From Bacteroidales bacterium (GTDB taxonomy: Bacteria > Bacteroidota > Bacteroidia > Bacteroidales > UBA7960), in the NCBI GenBank assembly GCA_007128045.1, contig SKYG01000045.1, forward strand, positions 1 to 16,169: a DNA stretch of 16,169 bases. The letters are read 5' to 3'. The position numbers and the translations under genes are program-made. The notes below the pieces were generated by a model that saw nothing but the letters and a program-made list of their open reading frames with translations, was not told the origin of the DNA and ran no database searches. Shown piece by piece: positions 1-7,640 of the stretch (position 1 is the first letter of the stretch; the number at the start of each line of letters is the position of its first letter).

Positions 1-4
1 ATAA

Positions 5-472
5 GCCATAGAGATAGACATTCATCAGGACTCCGACTACTTTACCTTTTCGACCCGGGATGTCTTTGCCCGTGTTGCTTCGCTCATTGCTTCAGGGAAA
101 CCCTTTGATGAGATTGGCACCCCCCATAAGTCGCTTAATCACAAAATACCATTTAATCCTGTGGTGTACCCCGACCGTATTATTGGCAAGGTGATTTTTA
201 TCGACGGATATGAGAATGTTGTCGTAAACATAGAAAAAGAGTTGTTCAGGGTTTCCGGAAAAAACCGTCCTTTCTCCATTAACTTTCGGTCGCCAGGCAA
301 TAGCATTCATGAAATTCATCAGTCCTATTCCGACGTGATGGCAGGCGAGAAGCTGGCTGTTTTCGGTTCTTCCGGATATCTTGAGATTGCCATCAACCAG
401 GGCAAAGCATCCAGTCTGTTAGGACTACATATCAATGACACGGTATCTATTGACTTTGACACCAGTTTCTAG
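5..472 (+). CDS. SAM hydroxide adenosyltransferase (DUF62/SAM_HAT family), 3' part only
   Basis: This is the C-terminal part of a DUF62 protein. The family hydrolyses S-adenosylmethionine to adenosine and methionine and is related to the SAM-dependent chlorinases and fluorinases. The visible part starts near the end of the N-terminal domain: a TFSTRDVFARVAS stretch matches the family's conserved RDVFAPxAA region. The whole C-terminal beta-barrel domain follows, with IDGYENVVVNI where the family usually has IDxFGNxxTNI, then the SYSDVMAGEKLAVFGSSGYL and EIAINQGKASSLLG stretches typical of the domain end. The gene must begin left of the window. An in-frame TAA sits at 2-4, so the open frame begins at 5. 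This is either an edge artefact or a real lesion, because the homology clearly continues upstream of the GTG at 161, which is therefore not the true start. The gldFG gene starts 26 bp downstream. Family assignment is firm; intactness is unknown. Confidence 0.8.
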   Translation, partial: AIEIDIHQDSDYFTFSTRDVFARVASLIASGKPFDEIGTPHKSLNHKIPFNPVVYPDRIIGKVIFIDGYENVVVNIEKELFRVSGKNRPFSINFRSPGNSIHEIHQSYSDVMAGEKLAVFGSSGYLEIAINQGKASSLLGLHINDTVSIDFDTSF

Positions 473-498
473 TTAATCATCCTACTACAAAAATAGTT

Positions 499-2946
499 AT
501 GTTTACCCTGTATCGCAGAGAAATAAATAATTATTTCAACAACCTGATAGGAATTATTGTCGTTGCAGTCTATCTGATCATCATGGGATTGTTCTTGTGG
601 GTCTTCCCGGGGGGGTACAATATTCCGGAATCCGGCTTTGCCAGCCTGGCCAGTTTGTTTAACCTCGCTCCCTATATTTTTCTGTTCATTATTCCGGCCA
701 TTACCATGCGATTTTTTGCCGATGAGAATAAAGCCGGCACCATAGAGATGCTCCTGACCAAGCCATTAACAGATATGCAGATCATTCTGTCCAAGTGGTT
801 GGCGGGCATAACACTGGTAGTGATTATTTTGATACCAACCCTGATTTATTATTATACCGTTTCCCTGTACGCGATTGCTCCCGGTGTTGATACCGGAGGT
901 ACCTGGGGCTCTTACCTGGGTCTGCTCATGCTGGGAGCCGTTTTTGTATCCATTGGACTATTTTCCTCCTCGCTCACTGACAATCAGATCATATCATTTA
1001 TTATCTCTCTGTTTCTTTCTGGCTTTGTTTTTATCGGATTTGAGCTTATTCACTCCTTTGGGTTGTTTGGCCAGTACGATCTGTTTGTCAGGAACCTGGG
1101 CATCCATGCCCATTACCTGTCTATTAGCAGGGGTGTTATTGATTCTCGTGATGTGATCTATTTTTTTAGTTTAACCGGCGTGTTCATTCTGCTGACAAAG
1201 ATCAGGCTGGAAAGCAGAAAGTGGAGCCAGAAGATCGTGTCTGATAACCAGGCAACGTCAGTAAGCATTGATGTCAGAAAAAAACACCTGATGCATCTTG
1301 TTATAGGGTTTGTTGTTTTACTGGTATTGAATATGGTGGGTGGTAAATGGTTTATGCGAATTGACCTGACAGCAGAGAAACGCCATAGCCTCACGCCGGC
1401 AACCAGGCAATTATTAAGAGACCTTGACGATATAGTGTACTTCAGGGTATATCTCGAAGGCGACTTTCCTGCCGGATTTAAGCGTCTGAGCAACCAAACA
1501 CGGGAAGTCCTGGACGAATTCAGGGCATACACGGATATGGTTCAATATCAGTTCATCAATCCAGCCAGGGTTGGTGACAGAGGTCAGGTGCAGGAGTACT
1601 ACGATATGCTGGCAGAAAAGGGTATTGAGCCCACGCAGATACAAGTTCGTGCTGATGATGCAACCTCTCAACAGTTGATCTTTCCGGGGGCGATCGCGAG
1701 TTACGGCGATAAAGAAACAGCACTGATGATTCTGGTGGATCAGATTGGTCTTCCGCCAGAGGAAGTGCTGAACAACTCCGCCCAATTGCTTGAATACAAC
1801 TTTGCCAAAGCTATTAAACAACTGGTAAGCGAACAGCGGCATACGGTCGGCATCCTTGATGACTATGCCACACTTGACCGCATCATGCTGCATGATATTA
1901 CCAATACGCTCCGACAGTATTACCTGGTAGAGAGGGTAAATATTAATGGAGCCTATCCGACTATTCAAGACCTGAAGACCCTGATCATTGCCAAACCGCG
2001 TGAGCCATTTTCTGAAGCAGATAAATTTATTATTGACCAGTTTATCATGCAGGGAGGTTCTGTTTTATGGTTGATAGATCCAGTGTTTGCTGAGATGGAC
2101 AGCTTGCAGCATTATCCGCACCATACTGTTGGTATCTCATGGCCTTTAAATATTGATGATATGCTGTTTAAATACGGGGTTAGACTGAATAACAACCTGC
2201 TGGAGGATTTGCAGGCAGCTCCAATACCGGTTACCACAGGATTTATGGGCGACAGGCCGCAGATCAGTCTGATACCCTGGCCTTATTTCCCGCTCCTAAC
2301 GCCTACAGGCCATCACCCCCTTGTCAGAAACCTGAACCTCGTAAAGTCTGAATTTGTAAGTTCACTGGATACCATAGAAGTCACCGGTATCGAAAAAACA
2401 ATCTTGTTACAGACATCACCATATACCCGGATTGTTCCCACTCCAGCCCATATTGCGCTGAGCTCCCTGCAGGATCCTCCCGATCAAAGAATCTATTCCA
2501 GCCCTCCGCAAGACGTTGCCGTGTTGCTCGAAGGAGCGTTCGAATCATTATATAAAAACAGAATACCTCCTGACGTCCAGCTGCCTGAAGGTTTTCAAAT
2601 CCGGACAGAGGGGGTCACTGCAACCATGGTCGTGGTGAGTGACGGCGATGTGATCAGGAATCAGGTCAGCAGTACAGGGCAAATATTTCCGCTGGGTTAT
2701 GACAGATTTAGTGGAGAAACATTTGGCAACAAAGACTTTATACTCAACGTGGTTGATTATCTTACCGATGACACCGGGATTATGGAGGCCCGTGCAAAGG
2801 AAGTGAGGCTGCGCATGCTTGATAAAACAAGAATGAATCAACATGCTATTGCAATTCAACTGGTGAATGTTGCAGCCCCTGTTATTCTTATACTTATCTT
2901 TGGGATGCTGCGAATTTTTCTTAGAAAGCGGTATTATACAAAATAG
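499..2946 (+). CDS. gldFG: Fused GldF-GldG: ABC-2 type permease joined to the GldG auxiliary domain
   Basis: This 815-residue protein joins two normally separate gliding-motility ABC transporter subunits. Residues 1-240 are GldF-like: six hydrophobic segments near 15-36, 56-74, 101-121, 138-156, 163-182 and 218-234, with the ABC-2 permease motif ENKAGTIEMLLTKPL at 76-90. After a polar linker (about 236-262), residues 263-810 are GldG-like: a membrane anchor at 264-280, RIDLTAEKRHSLTPATR at 287-303, an extracytoplasmic domain ending in GNKDFILNVVDYLTDDTG at 743-760, and a C-terminal membrane segment at about 788-806. With an ATPase such as GldA the pair forms an ABC transporter needed for gliding in Flavobacterium, but homologues also occur in non-gliding bacteria. 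No ATPase gene is in the window. The reading frame is continuous with no stop or restart at the junction. The ATG at 499 has no clear Shine-Dalgarno. The DUF4340-like gene follows after 20 bp. Confidence 0.88.
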   Translation: MFTLYRREINNYFNNLIGIIVVAVYLIIMGLFLWVFPGGYNIPESGFASLASLFNLAPYIFLFIIPAITMRFFADENKAGTIEMLLTKPLTDMQIILSKWLAGITLVVIILIPTLIYYYTVSLYAIAPGVDTGGTWGSYLGLLMLGAVFVSIGLFSSSLTDNQIISFIISLFLSGFVFIGFELIHSFGLFGQYDLFVRNLGIHAHYLSISRGVIDSRDVIYFFSLTGVFILLTKIRLESRKWSQKIVSDNQATSVSIDVRKKHLMHLVIGFVVLLVLNMVGGKWFMRIDLTAEKRHSLTPATRQLLRDLDDIVYFRVYLEGDFPAGFKRLSNQTREVLDEFRAYTDMVQYQFINPARVGDRGQVQEYYDMLAEKGIEPTQIQVRADDATSQQLIFPGAIASYGDKETALMILVDQIGLPPEEVLNNSAQLLEYNFAKAIKQLVSEQRHTVGILDDYATLDRIMLHDITNTLRQYYLVERVNINGAYPTIQDLKTLIIAKPREPFSEADKFIIDQFIMQGGSVLWLIDPVFAEMDSLQHYPHHTVGISWPLNIDDMLFKYGVRLNNNLLEDLQAAPIPVTTGFMGDRPQISLIPWPYFPLLTPTGHHPLVRNLNLVKSEFVSSLDTIEVTGIEKTILLQTSPYTRIVPTPAHIALSSLQDPPDQRIYSSPPQDVAVLLEGAFESLYKNRIPPDVQLPEGFQIRTEGVTATMVVVSDGDVIRNQVSSTGQIFPLGYDRFSGETFGNKDFILNVVDYLTDDTGIMEARAKEVRLRMLDKTRMNQHAIAIQLVNVAAPVILILIFGMLRIFLRKRYYTK

Positions 2947-2966
2947 GGGAGCATCAACAATAGATC

Positions 2967-4049
2967 ATGAGAAGGCCATTTCTTTTAACTCTTACTTTGA
3001 TACTGATCATTGCATTAATCGCATTATTTTCAGGCAATATGAGAATTGCATTTCTGCAATCAGATGACCATTTCAACATAGATCAAAACGTATCAGTTTC
3101 AAAGATCATTCTAACCTCATCTGCTGATGAACAAGTTACCCTCGAAAGGATTGGTGACAATGAATGGGTTCTGAATTATATCCATGCGGCGAACAAGGTT
3201 GCAGTGAATCAGCTTATTACAACACTCAGACGATTGACCGTTCAGAGGCCTGTGTCAATTGGCAACAGGCAGGGAGTAAATGAGCATTTACAAAGGGACG
3301 GCACAACTGTTGAAGTATACAAACGACGTTTCTGGCTTAACATACCTTTTTTCGGGAGTTTGTTACCCGGGCACCGCCTGATCCGGAAGTTTGTAATTGG
3401 TGATGAAGCTGAAGGCGGACAGGCAAACTACATGCGTATGTACGGATCTGATAATCCTTATATTGTTTATCTGCCCGGTATGTCAACAGCCTTTCATGGC
3501 CTATTTTCACCCGAGGAGGCCCAATGGCATGATCCATTGGTTATTGATCTGCGAGCTCACCAGATACAAAAAATTGAAGTCAGGGTGCCGGAAAGTCCGA
3601 AAGAATCATTTACAATCAGCAGAGATGATATGGCAGGATTCAGCATGTTTGATGACCAGGGGAACGAAATTGACAGGTCATCATTGGATACTGTCAGACT
3701 TGATCGCTATGTCCATTCCTTCAGTGAACTTGCATATTACAGTCTGTTAACAGGTGAGCGCAAGGTCACAGCCAAACCAGAGAGGATACTTCCCCCATTT
3801 ATGGAGATCGAGGTGTGGAGCACAACAGGAGAGTACACACACCTTATATATTACTATCGTCCGAACCGCAGGCAGGAGGGAAGGCTATACGCAGAGGGCC
3901 TGGTAACAGATCCAAACCTGTTTTACATGACCATTAATGAAGAGAAATTCGCGGCAGCAGAGTTTTATATTTTCAGCAGGATATTGCGTCATAGATCATA
4001 TTTTCTGAATGATGATTCGAATTCGCTCATGAATGCCGGAAAAGAATAA
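2967..4049 (+). CDS. DUF4340-like membrane-anchored protein
   Basis: This 360-residue protein has a basic N-terminus and one hydrophobic segment (about 5-22, ending LIALFSG), then a soluble domain predicted to lie outside the cytoplasmic membrane. Residues 44-96 follow the DUF4340 pattern: a short strand (VSKIILTSS), a second strand with a charged turn and a Trp (VTLERIGDNEWVL), then a helix ending near QRPVS. A second copy of the same kind of fold appears around 165-220, with YIVYLPG, an FSPEEAQWHDP stretch, and IQKIEVRVPE. DUF4340 proteins commonly sit next to GldG-type genes, which fits the position here 20 bp after gldFG, so it is probably an accessory part of that ABC complex. An AGGGGAG lies 15 bases before the ATG, too far for a normal Shine-Dalgarno. 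No lipobox cysteine and no catalytic motif was seen. Function is inferred only from neighbours and weak pattern similarity. Confidence 0.65.
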   Translation: MRRPFLLTLTLILIIALIALFSGNMRIAFLQSDDHFNIDQNVSVSKIILTSSADEQVTLERIGDNEWVLNYIHAANKVAVNQLITTLRRLTVQRPVSIGNRQGVNEHLQRDGTTVEVYKRRFWLNIPFFGSLLPGHRLIRKFVIGDEAEGGQANYMRMYGSDNPYIVYLPGMSTAFHGLFSPEEAQWHDPLVIDLRAHQIQKIEVRVPESPKESFTISRDDMAGFSMFDDQGNEIDRSSLDTVRLDRYVHSFSELAYYSLLTGERKVTAKPERILPPFMEIEVWSTTGEYTHLIYYYRPNRRQEGRLYAEGLVTDPNLFYMTINEEKFAAAEFYIFSRILRHRSYFLNDDSNSLMNAGKE

Positions 4050-4088
4050 AAAAAATCGATATTTTCAGCTATGTTTCTTATAAAAAAT

Positions 4089-4096
4089 TATCTTTG
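4089..4096 (+). promoter_or_regulatory. Candidate -7 promoter box for dnaN (TATCTTTG)
   Basis: TATCTTTG is a perfect match to the Bacteroidota -7 consensus TAnnTTTG and lies 28 bases before the dnaN start, in the 75-bp gap after the DUF4340-like gene. No good TTG -33 element is found at the expected 17-21 base distance; only a T-rich stretch at 4062-4066 is near. It suggests dnaN can be transcribed separately from the gldFG unit. Confidence 0.5.
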
Positions 4097-4114
4097 CTAA
4101 TCAAATAACCAAAC

Positions 4115-4119
4115 GAGGA
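4115..4119 (+). promoter_or_regulatory. Ribosome binding site of dnaN (GAGGA)
   Basis: GAGGA with a 5-base spacer to the ATG at 4125. It is notable because most other genes in this window have no recognisable Shine-Dalgarno, and it supports the chosen dnaN start. Confidence 0.6.
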
Positions 4120-4124
4120 AAAGT

Positions 4125-5249
4125 ATGAAATTCATTGTTTCCAGCACATTATTGCTTAAGCAGCTCCAGGCCATCAGTGGGGTTTTAAGTACCAATAATA
4201 CCCTGCCTATTCTTGACAACTTTTTATTTGAACTAACCGATTCTCAGATCAGCATTTCGGCATCTGACCTGGAAACGACCATGACCTCCAGGATCTCTGT
4301 TGATATGTCTGAGGGCGAAGGTAGTGTTGCGATTCCGGCGAAAATCCTTCTTGATACCCTGAAGACCTTATCCGATGTTCCCGTCACCTTTGATATTGCT
4401 GATGATAATTTCGCGATTACATTGATGGCAGGGGAGGGTAAGTATAAGTTAGCAGGTCAGGATGGTCAGGAGTACCCACAGGTACCACCCATAGAGAGTG
4501 ATACAAGCTTTGATATTGAGTCAGACATATTGTTTCACGCCATCACCAAAACCATATTTGCCGCCAGTACTGACGATTTACGTCCTGTAATGGCCGGTGT
4601 ATACTGCGAGCTGGGGCCGGATCATACCACATTTGTGGCTACTGATGCGCACAAGCTGGTGCGTTACAGACGTACCGACATCAAAACCGCTGAAGGCGCC
4701 AGTTTCATACTGCCCAAAAAACCTTTGAATCAGTTAAAGCATATACTTGTACAAGACGATCTGCCGGTCACCGTTGAGTACAGTGACACAAACGCTCGTT
4801 TCACGTTTAAGAATATCATACTTACCTGCCGTCTTATCGATGGTCGCTATCCCAATTATTCGGCTGTAATACCTGCCAACAACCCCAATAAGATGACCAT
4901 AGAGAGGGTTCCATTTCTGAACTCTATCAGAAGGGTGTCAATATTTTCCAATCAGACAACCTATCAGGTTAAATTCAAGATTGCAGGTAGTGAGTTAACC
5001 TTGTCAGCAGAGGACCTCGACTATAGTAATGAGGCACAGGAGCGTCTTAACTGCCATTATGATGGGTTGGATATGGAGATTGGTTTCAACAGTAAGTTTT
5101 TGCTTGAGATGTTGAATAACCTGGAAACGGAACAGGTGATGCTTTCTATGTCTGAGCCAAACAGAGCTGGGTTGATAACACCTGTAGACAGCGAAAATGA
5201 GGAGGAAGAGATCTTAATGCTGGTGATGCCGGTGATGCTCAACTCATAA
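4125..5249 (+). CDS. dnaN: DNA polymerase III subunit beta (sliding clamp)
   Basis: DnaN forms a ring-shaped dimer around DNA that tethers the replicative polymerase and many repair proteins. The protein is 374 residues, close to the usual 366-380. It shows the three clamp domains in order: N-terminal MKFIVSSTLLLKQLQAISGV and LPILDNFLFEL, a central domain with LRPVMAGVYCE and FVATDAHKLVRYR, and a C-terminal domain with RLIDGRYPNYSAVIP (the family's conserved GRFPDYxxVIP region) and a terminal MLVMPVMLNS matching the family's MPVRL end. The ATG at 4125 has a good Shine-Dalgarno and begins the conserved first strand directly. It ends 13 bp from the convergent uup gene, leaving no room for a dedicated terminator. 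Not adjacent to dnaA in this window. Confidence 0.97.
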   Translation: MKFIVSSTLLLKQLQAISGVLSTNNTLPILDNFLFELTDSQISISASDLETTMTSRISVDMSEGEGSVAIPAKILLDTLKTLSDVPVTFDIADDNFAITLMAGEGKYKLAGQDGQEYPQVPPIESDTSFDIESDILFHAITKTIFAASTDDLRPVMAGVYCELGPDHTTFVATDAHKLVRYRRTDIKTAEGASFILPKKPLNQLKHILVQDDLPVTVEYSDTNARFTFKNIILTCRLIDGRYPNYSAVIPANNPNKMTIERVPFLNSIRRVSIFSNQTTYQVKFKIAGSELTLSAEDLDYSNEAQERLNCHYDGLDMEIGFNSKFLLEMLNNLETEQVMLSMSEPNRAGLITPVDSENEEEEILMLVMPVMLNS

Positions 5250-5262
5250 TGATTCATGCGGG

Positions 5263-7140
5263 CTAAGTGTCTTTTTCGGATAGCTTCAACCACCGGTCAG
5301 TTTTTTCATCAAGTTCCTTCTCCAGTTCACTGTAGCGCTGAGAAACAGTAATTAACTCTTCGGGAGATAATACACCTTTATTCATAGATTCAATAATTCT
5401 TGTCTTTTCCTTTTCAAGCACATCAATGCTTGCTTCAAGTTGTATGTATTCCTGCTTCTCTTTGTAGGATAATTTATTCTTGTCAGACCGTGTGTTGGCT
5501 ACAACCTTGCTTGCCACTTTCTGTGTTTTGGCAGGAGCAGACTTATTGGCCTCTTGCCGGATTCTGTATTCCGTATAATTGCCAGTAAAATCTTTAATTA
5601 CCCCGGCGTCTTCAAATACGAAAATATGGTCGACGATTTTATCAAGAAAATACCTGTCGTGCGATACTACCAGTAAGCATCCTTCAAAGCCTGCAAGGAA
5701 TTCTTCCAACACATTCAGTGTGTGTATGTCAAAGTCGTTGGTTGGCTCATCCAGAATTAAAAAGTTAGGGTTTTTCATCAGAATCGTGAGCAGGTATAGT
5801 CTGCGTTTTTCGCCTCCGCTTAACTTTCCTACACGATTATATTGTGAAGATTGGGAAAAGTTAAAATAGAACAGCAGCTGGGAAGCCGTCATGGTTCTAC
5901 CACCCCCTAAAGAAATACTCTCGGCTATATCGGTTATCACGTCTATGACCCGTTTATCATCGTCTACTTGCAGTCCTTCCTGTCTGTAATATCCATATTC
6001 TATGGTCTCTCCTTTAACAATTGAGCCATGATCAGGTGTAACTGATCCGGTGATAAGATTCAGAAGGGTTGATTTGCCACAGCCATTAGGGCCAACAATG
6101 CCTACTCGTTCGCCCCGTTTGAATACATAAGAAAACGTGTCAAGTACCCGAATGTCACCAAATTTTTTAGAGATATCTGTAAGTTCCAGGATTTTCTTGC
6201 CCATTCGTGCCATGTTAACCTGAATGGAGTCGATCTGGTTTGCATGTTGAACAGACGCTTTCTCCTGAAGAGTGTAGAAGGCATCAATTCTTGCCTTTGA
6301 TTTTGTTGTCCTGGCCTTCGGACTACGCCTCATCCACTCAGATTCTTTCCTCAACAAATTCGTAGCTTTGTCTGTTTGTGACGATTGGCTTTCCAGTCGT
6401 TCTTGTTTCTTCTCCAGGAATTGGGCATAACTGCCTCTGTGATTATACAATACGCCCTGATCAAGTTCTATGATGCCGGTACATACTGAATCGAGAAAAT
6501 AGCGGTCATGCGTTACAAGCATCAATGTTTGTTTTTTGCGCGACAGGTAAGCTTCCAGCCATTCTATCATTTCGAGATCCAGGTGGTTGGTGGGCTCATC
6601 CATCAGAATAAAGTCGGCATCATCAATCAGGATGCTTGCCAGTGCCAGCCTTTTTTGCTGTCCGCCCGATAATTGTCCGACTTTCGCACCCAGGTTGCCA
6701 ATCTTCAGCTTCGTAAGCACTTGTTTGATGCGCTGTTCATAGTCCCATCCGTTTAGGGCATCCATCCGTTCAATAAGAAATTGAAGCTTCTTATTGTTAT
6801 TTCCCGGCTGAATTCTTTCTTCATCCATCAACTCCTCATACTCTCTTACCAGGCAACATATCTCGCTATCAGAATAAAGCAAGGCATTTGACACTTTCAG
6901 CTCAGGGTCAAACAGCGGTTGTTGCTGTAAATACGCTATTTTTAAATCATTTCTATAGGAACAGTTACCTTCATCGGGCTGGTCAATGCCGGCAATGATA
7001 TTTAGCAGGCTGGTTTTTCCGGTACCGTTTTGCGCAATAAGAGCCAGTTTCTCACCCTGGGTAATACCAAATGAAATTTGACTGAAAAGAACTTTTTCGC
7101 TATAAGCTTTGCTTATTTGTTCTGCTTGGAAAATAGTCAC
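5263..7140 (-). CDS. uup: ABC-F family ATPase, Uup type
   Basis: This is a soluble protein with two ATP-binding cassettes and no membrane segments. ABC-F proteins act on ribosomes; Uup is linked to DNA or ribosome quality control in E. coli. Cassette 1: Walker A AQNGTGKT (36-43), signature LSGGQ (157-161), Walker B with DEPTNHLD (Glu182), switch His211. Linker 250-310 carries the basic WMRRSPKARTTKSKARI stretch typical of Uup. Cassette 2: Walker A GPNGCGKS (350-357), LSGGE (440-444), DEPTNDFD (Glu465), His494. The C-terminal 555-622 is a charged coiled coil, the Uup C-terminal domain, which separates it from EttA. The start is GTG at 7140-7138: the codon just upstream is an in-frame TAA, so no longer form exists and the next ATG is far downstream. 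Odd point: Ala36 replaces the first Gly of Walker A. It is the second gene after csp, with a terminator between. Confidence 0.88.
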   Translation of the reverse strand: MTIFQAEQISKAYSEKVLFSQISFGITQGEKLALIAQNGTGKTSLLNIIAGIDQPDEGNCSYRNDLKIAYLQQQPLFDPELKVSNALLYSDSEICCLVREYEELMDEERIQPGNNNKKLQFLIERMDALNGWDYEQRIKQVLTKLKIGNLGAKVGQLSGGQQKRLALASILIDDADFILMDEPTNHLDLEMIEWLEAYLSRKKQTLMLVTHDRYFLDSVCTGIIELDQGVLYNHRGSYAQFLEKKQERLESQSSQTDKATNLLRKESEWMRRSPKARTTKSKARIDAFYTLQEKASVQHANQIDSIQVNMARMGKKILELTDISKKFGDIRVLDTFSYVFKRGERVGIVGPNGCGKSTLLNLITGSVTPDHGSIVKGETIEYGYYRQEGLQVDDDKRVIDVITDIAESISLGGGRTMTASQLLFYFNFSQSSQYNRVGKLSGGEKRRLYLLTILMKNPNFLILDEPTNDFDIHTLNVLEEFLAGFEGCLLVVSHDRYFLDKIVDHIFVFEDAGVIKDFTGNYTEYRIRQEANKSAPAKTQKVASKVVANTRSDKNKLSYKEKQEYIQLEASIDVLEKEKTRIIESMNKGVLSPEELITVSQRYSELEKELDEKTDRWLKLSEKDT

Positions 7141-7174
7141 TTATATAAAAAGTTACTGGTTAGTGAAGGGTTTG

Positions 7175-7182
7175 CAAAGGTA
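7175..7182 (-). promoter_or_regulatory. Candidate -7 promoter box for uup (TACCTTTG)
   Basis: Read on the - strand, 7182-7175 is TACCTTTG, an exact TAnnTTTG match 34 bases before the uup GTG. The nearest upstream TTG (7199-7197) is only 14 bases away, shorter than the usual 17-21, so the -33 part is weak. It lies just past the U-tract of the csp terminator, as expected if uup restarts transcription after csp ends. Confidence 0.45.
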
Positions 7183-7183
7183 C

Positions 7184-7212
7184 AAAAAAACCCCGTCAAT
7201 GTTGACGGGGTT
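7184..7212 (-). terminator. Intrinsic terminator of the cold shock gene
   Basis: Perfect 11-bp inverted repeat: AACCCCGTCAA at 7189-7199 and TTGACGGGGTT at 7202-7212, with a 2-base centre. On the - strand the GC-rich stem is followed by seven Ts (7190-7184). It begins 33 bases after the csp stop codon and ends before uup. Confidence 0.9.
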
Positions 7213-7244
7213 ACCCAAAAAAGTCATAAATTCTTGTATGAGAT

Positions 7245-7436
7245 TTAAGCCTTTCTTACGTCTACAGCCTTTTTCCCCCTTTCGTCCTCAGAGATTTCAA
7301 AAACGACTTTGTCGTTGTTTGTAATTGGGTCGATCAGTCCTGTGTGATGCACAAACACGTCTTTTTCAGTCTTGTCATCAACGATGAACCCATAACCTTT
7401 CTTTTCATTAAAAAACTTAACAATTCCGGTTTCCAT
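7245..7436 (-). CDS. Cold shock domain protein (CspA family)
   Basis: This 63-residue protein is a single cold shock domain, an OB-fold that binds single-stranded RNA and DNA and melts RNA structure. RNP1 is visible as KGYGFI (13-18) and RNP2 as VFVHH (27-31), preceded by the conserved GIVKFFNEKKGYGF start and followed by VVFEISEDERGKKAVDV. It is slightly shorter than the usual 65-70 residues but has every strand. The ATG at 7436 starts the domain directly. It has its own promoter and its own terminator, so it is a single-gene transcript. The leader is only about 30 bases, unlike the long regulatory leader of E. coli cspA. Whether it is cold-induced or constitutive cannot be seen from the sequence. 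Confidence 0.95.
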   Translation of the reverse strand: METGIVKFFNEKKGYGFIVDDKTEKDVFVHHTGLIDPITNNDKVVFEISEDERGKKAVDVRKA

Positions 7437-7473
7437 AACAAATAGAGTTTATTGGTAATGATATTAGCACTTT

Positions 7474-7503
7474 CAAAATTAATACTTTTTGCTTCATTTC
7501 CAA
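7474..7503 (-). promoter_or_regulatory. Candidate csp promoter (TTG, 19 bp, TAATTTTG)
   Basis: On the - strand TTG at 7503-7501 and TAATTTTG at 7481-7474 are separated by 19 bases, matching the Bacteroidota -33/-7 arrangement (TTG, about 19 bp, TAnnTTTG). The start codon is 37 bases downstream of the -7 box. This is the best complete promoter in the window. Confidence 0.65.
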
Positions 7504-7505
7504 TA

Positions 7506-7543
7506 GTCTGGACAAAATAATGCAGACCAGACGGTATTTTTTT
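7506..7543. other. Hairpin with T-run between the csp promoter and the RND gene end
   Basis: GTCTGG (7506-7511) and CCAGAC (7527-7532) can form a 6-bp stem with a 15-base loop, followed on the + strand by GGTA and seven Ts (7537-7543). It looks like a weak intrinsic terminator for + strand transcription, though no + strand gene lies upstream. The rest of the 204-bp gap 7437-7640 shows only a CTATCGATAG palindrome (7606-7615) and no clear terminator for the RND operon. Confidence 0.3.
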
Positions 7544-7640
7544 ATGGTAACAGGTCTTAATTATGACTTTTTAATAAACAGAAAATGGTTATACAAGGTC
7601 ATAGACTATCGATAGATTTAGATGCTTTATATATTTATGA

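Noticed and set aside
161..472. GTG at 161 as the start of a complete 103-residue gene
   Set aside because: Family-like coding sequence continues upstream in the same frame to position 5, so the GTG is internal.
1414..1968. 184-codon open frame on the - strand inside gldFG
   Set aside because: It lies entirely antisense to the well-supported GldG domain and shows no recognisable family pattern.
5400..5869. Two + strand open frames opposite uup
   Set aside because: They are antisense to the conserved second ABC cassette and C-terminal domain of Uup and are rich in Ser, Cys and Pro as expected of shadow frames.
7606..7615. CTATCGATAG palindrome after the RND gene as its terminator
   Set aside because: A 10-bp palindrome cannot form a hairpin with a loop of useful stem length and no T-run follows it.
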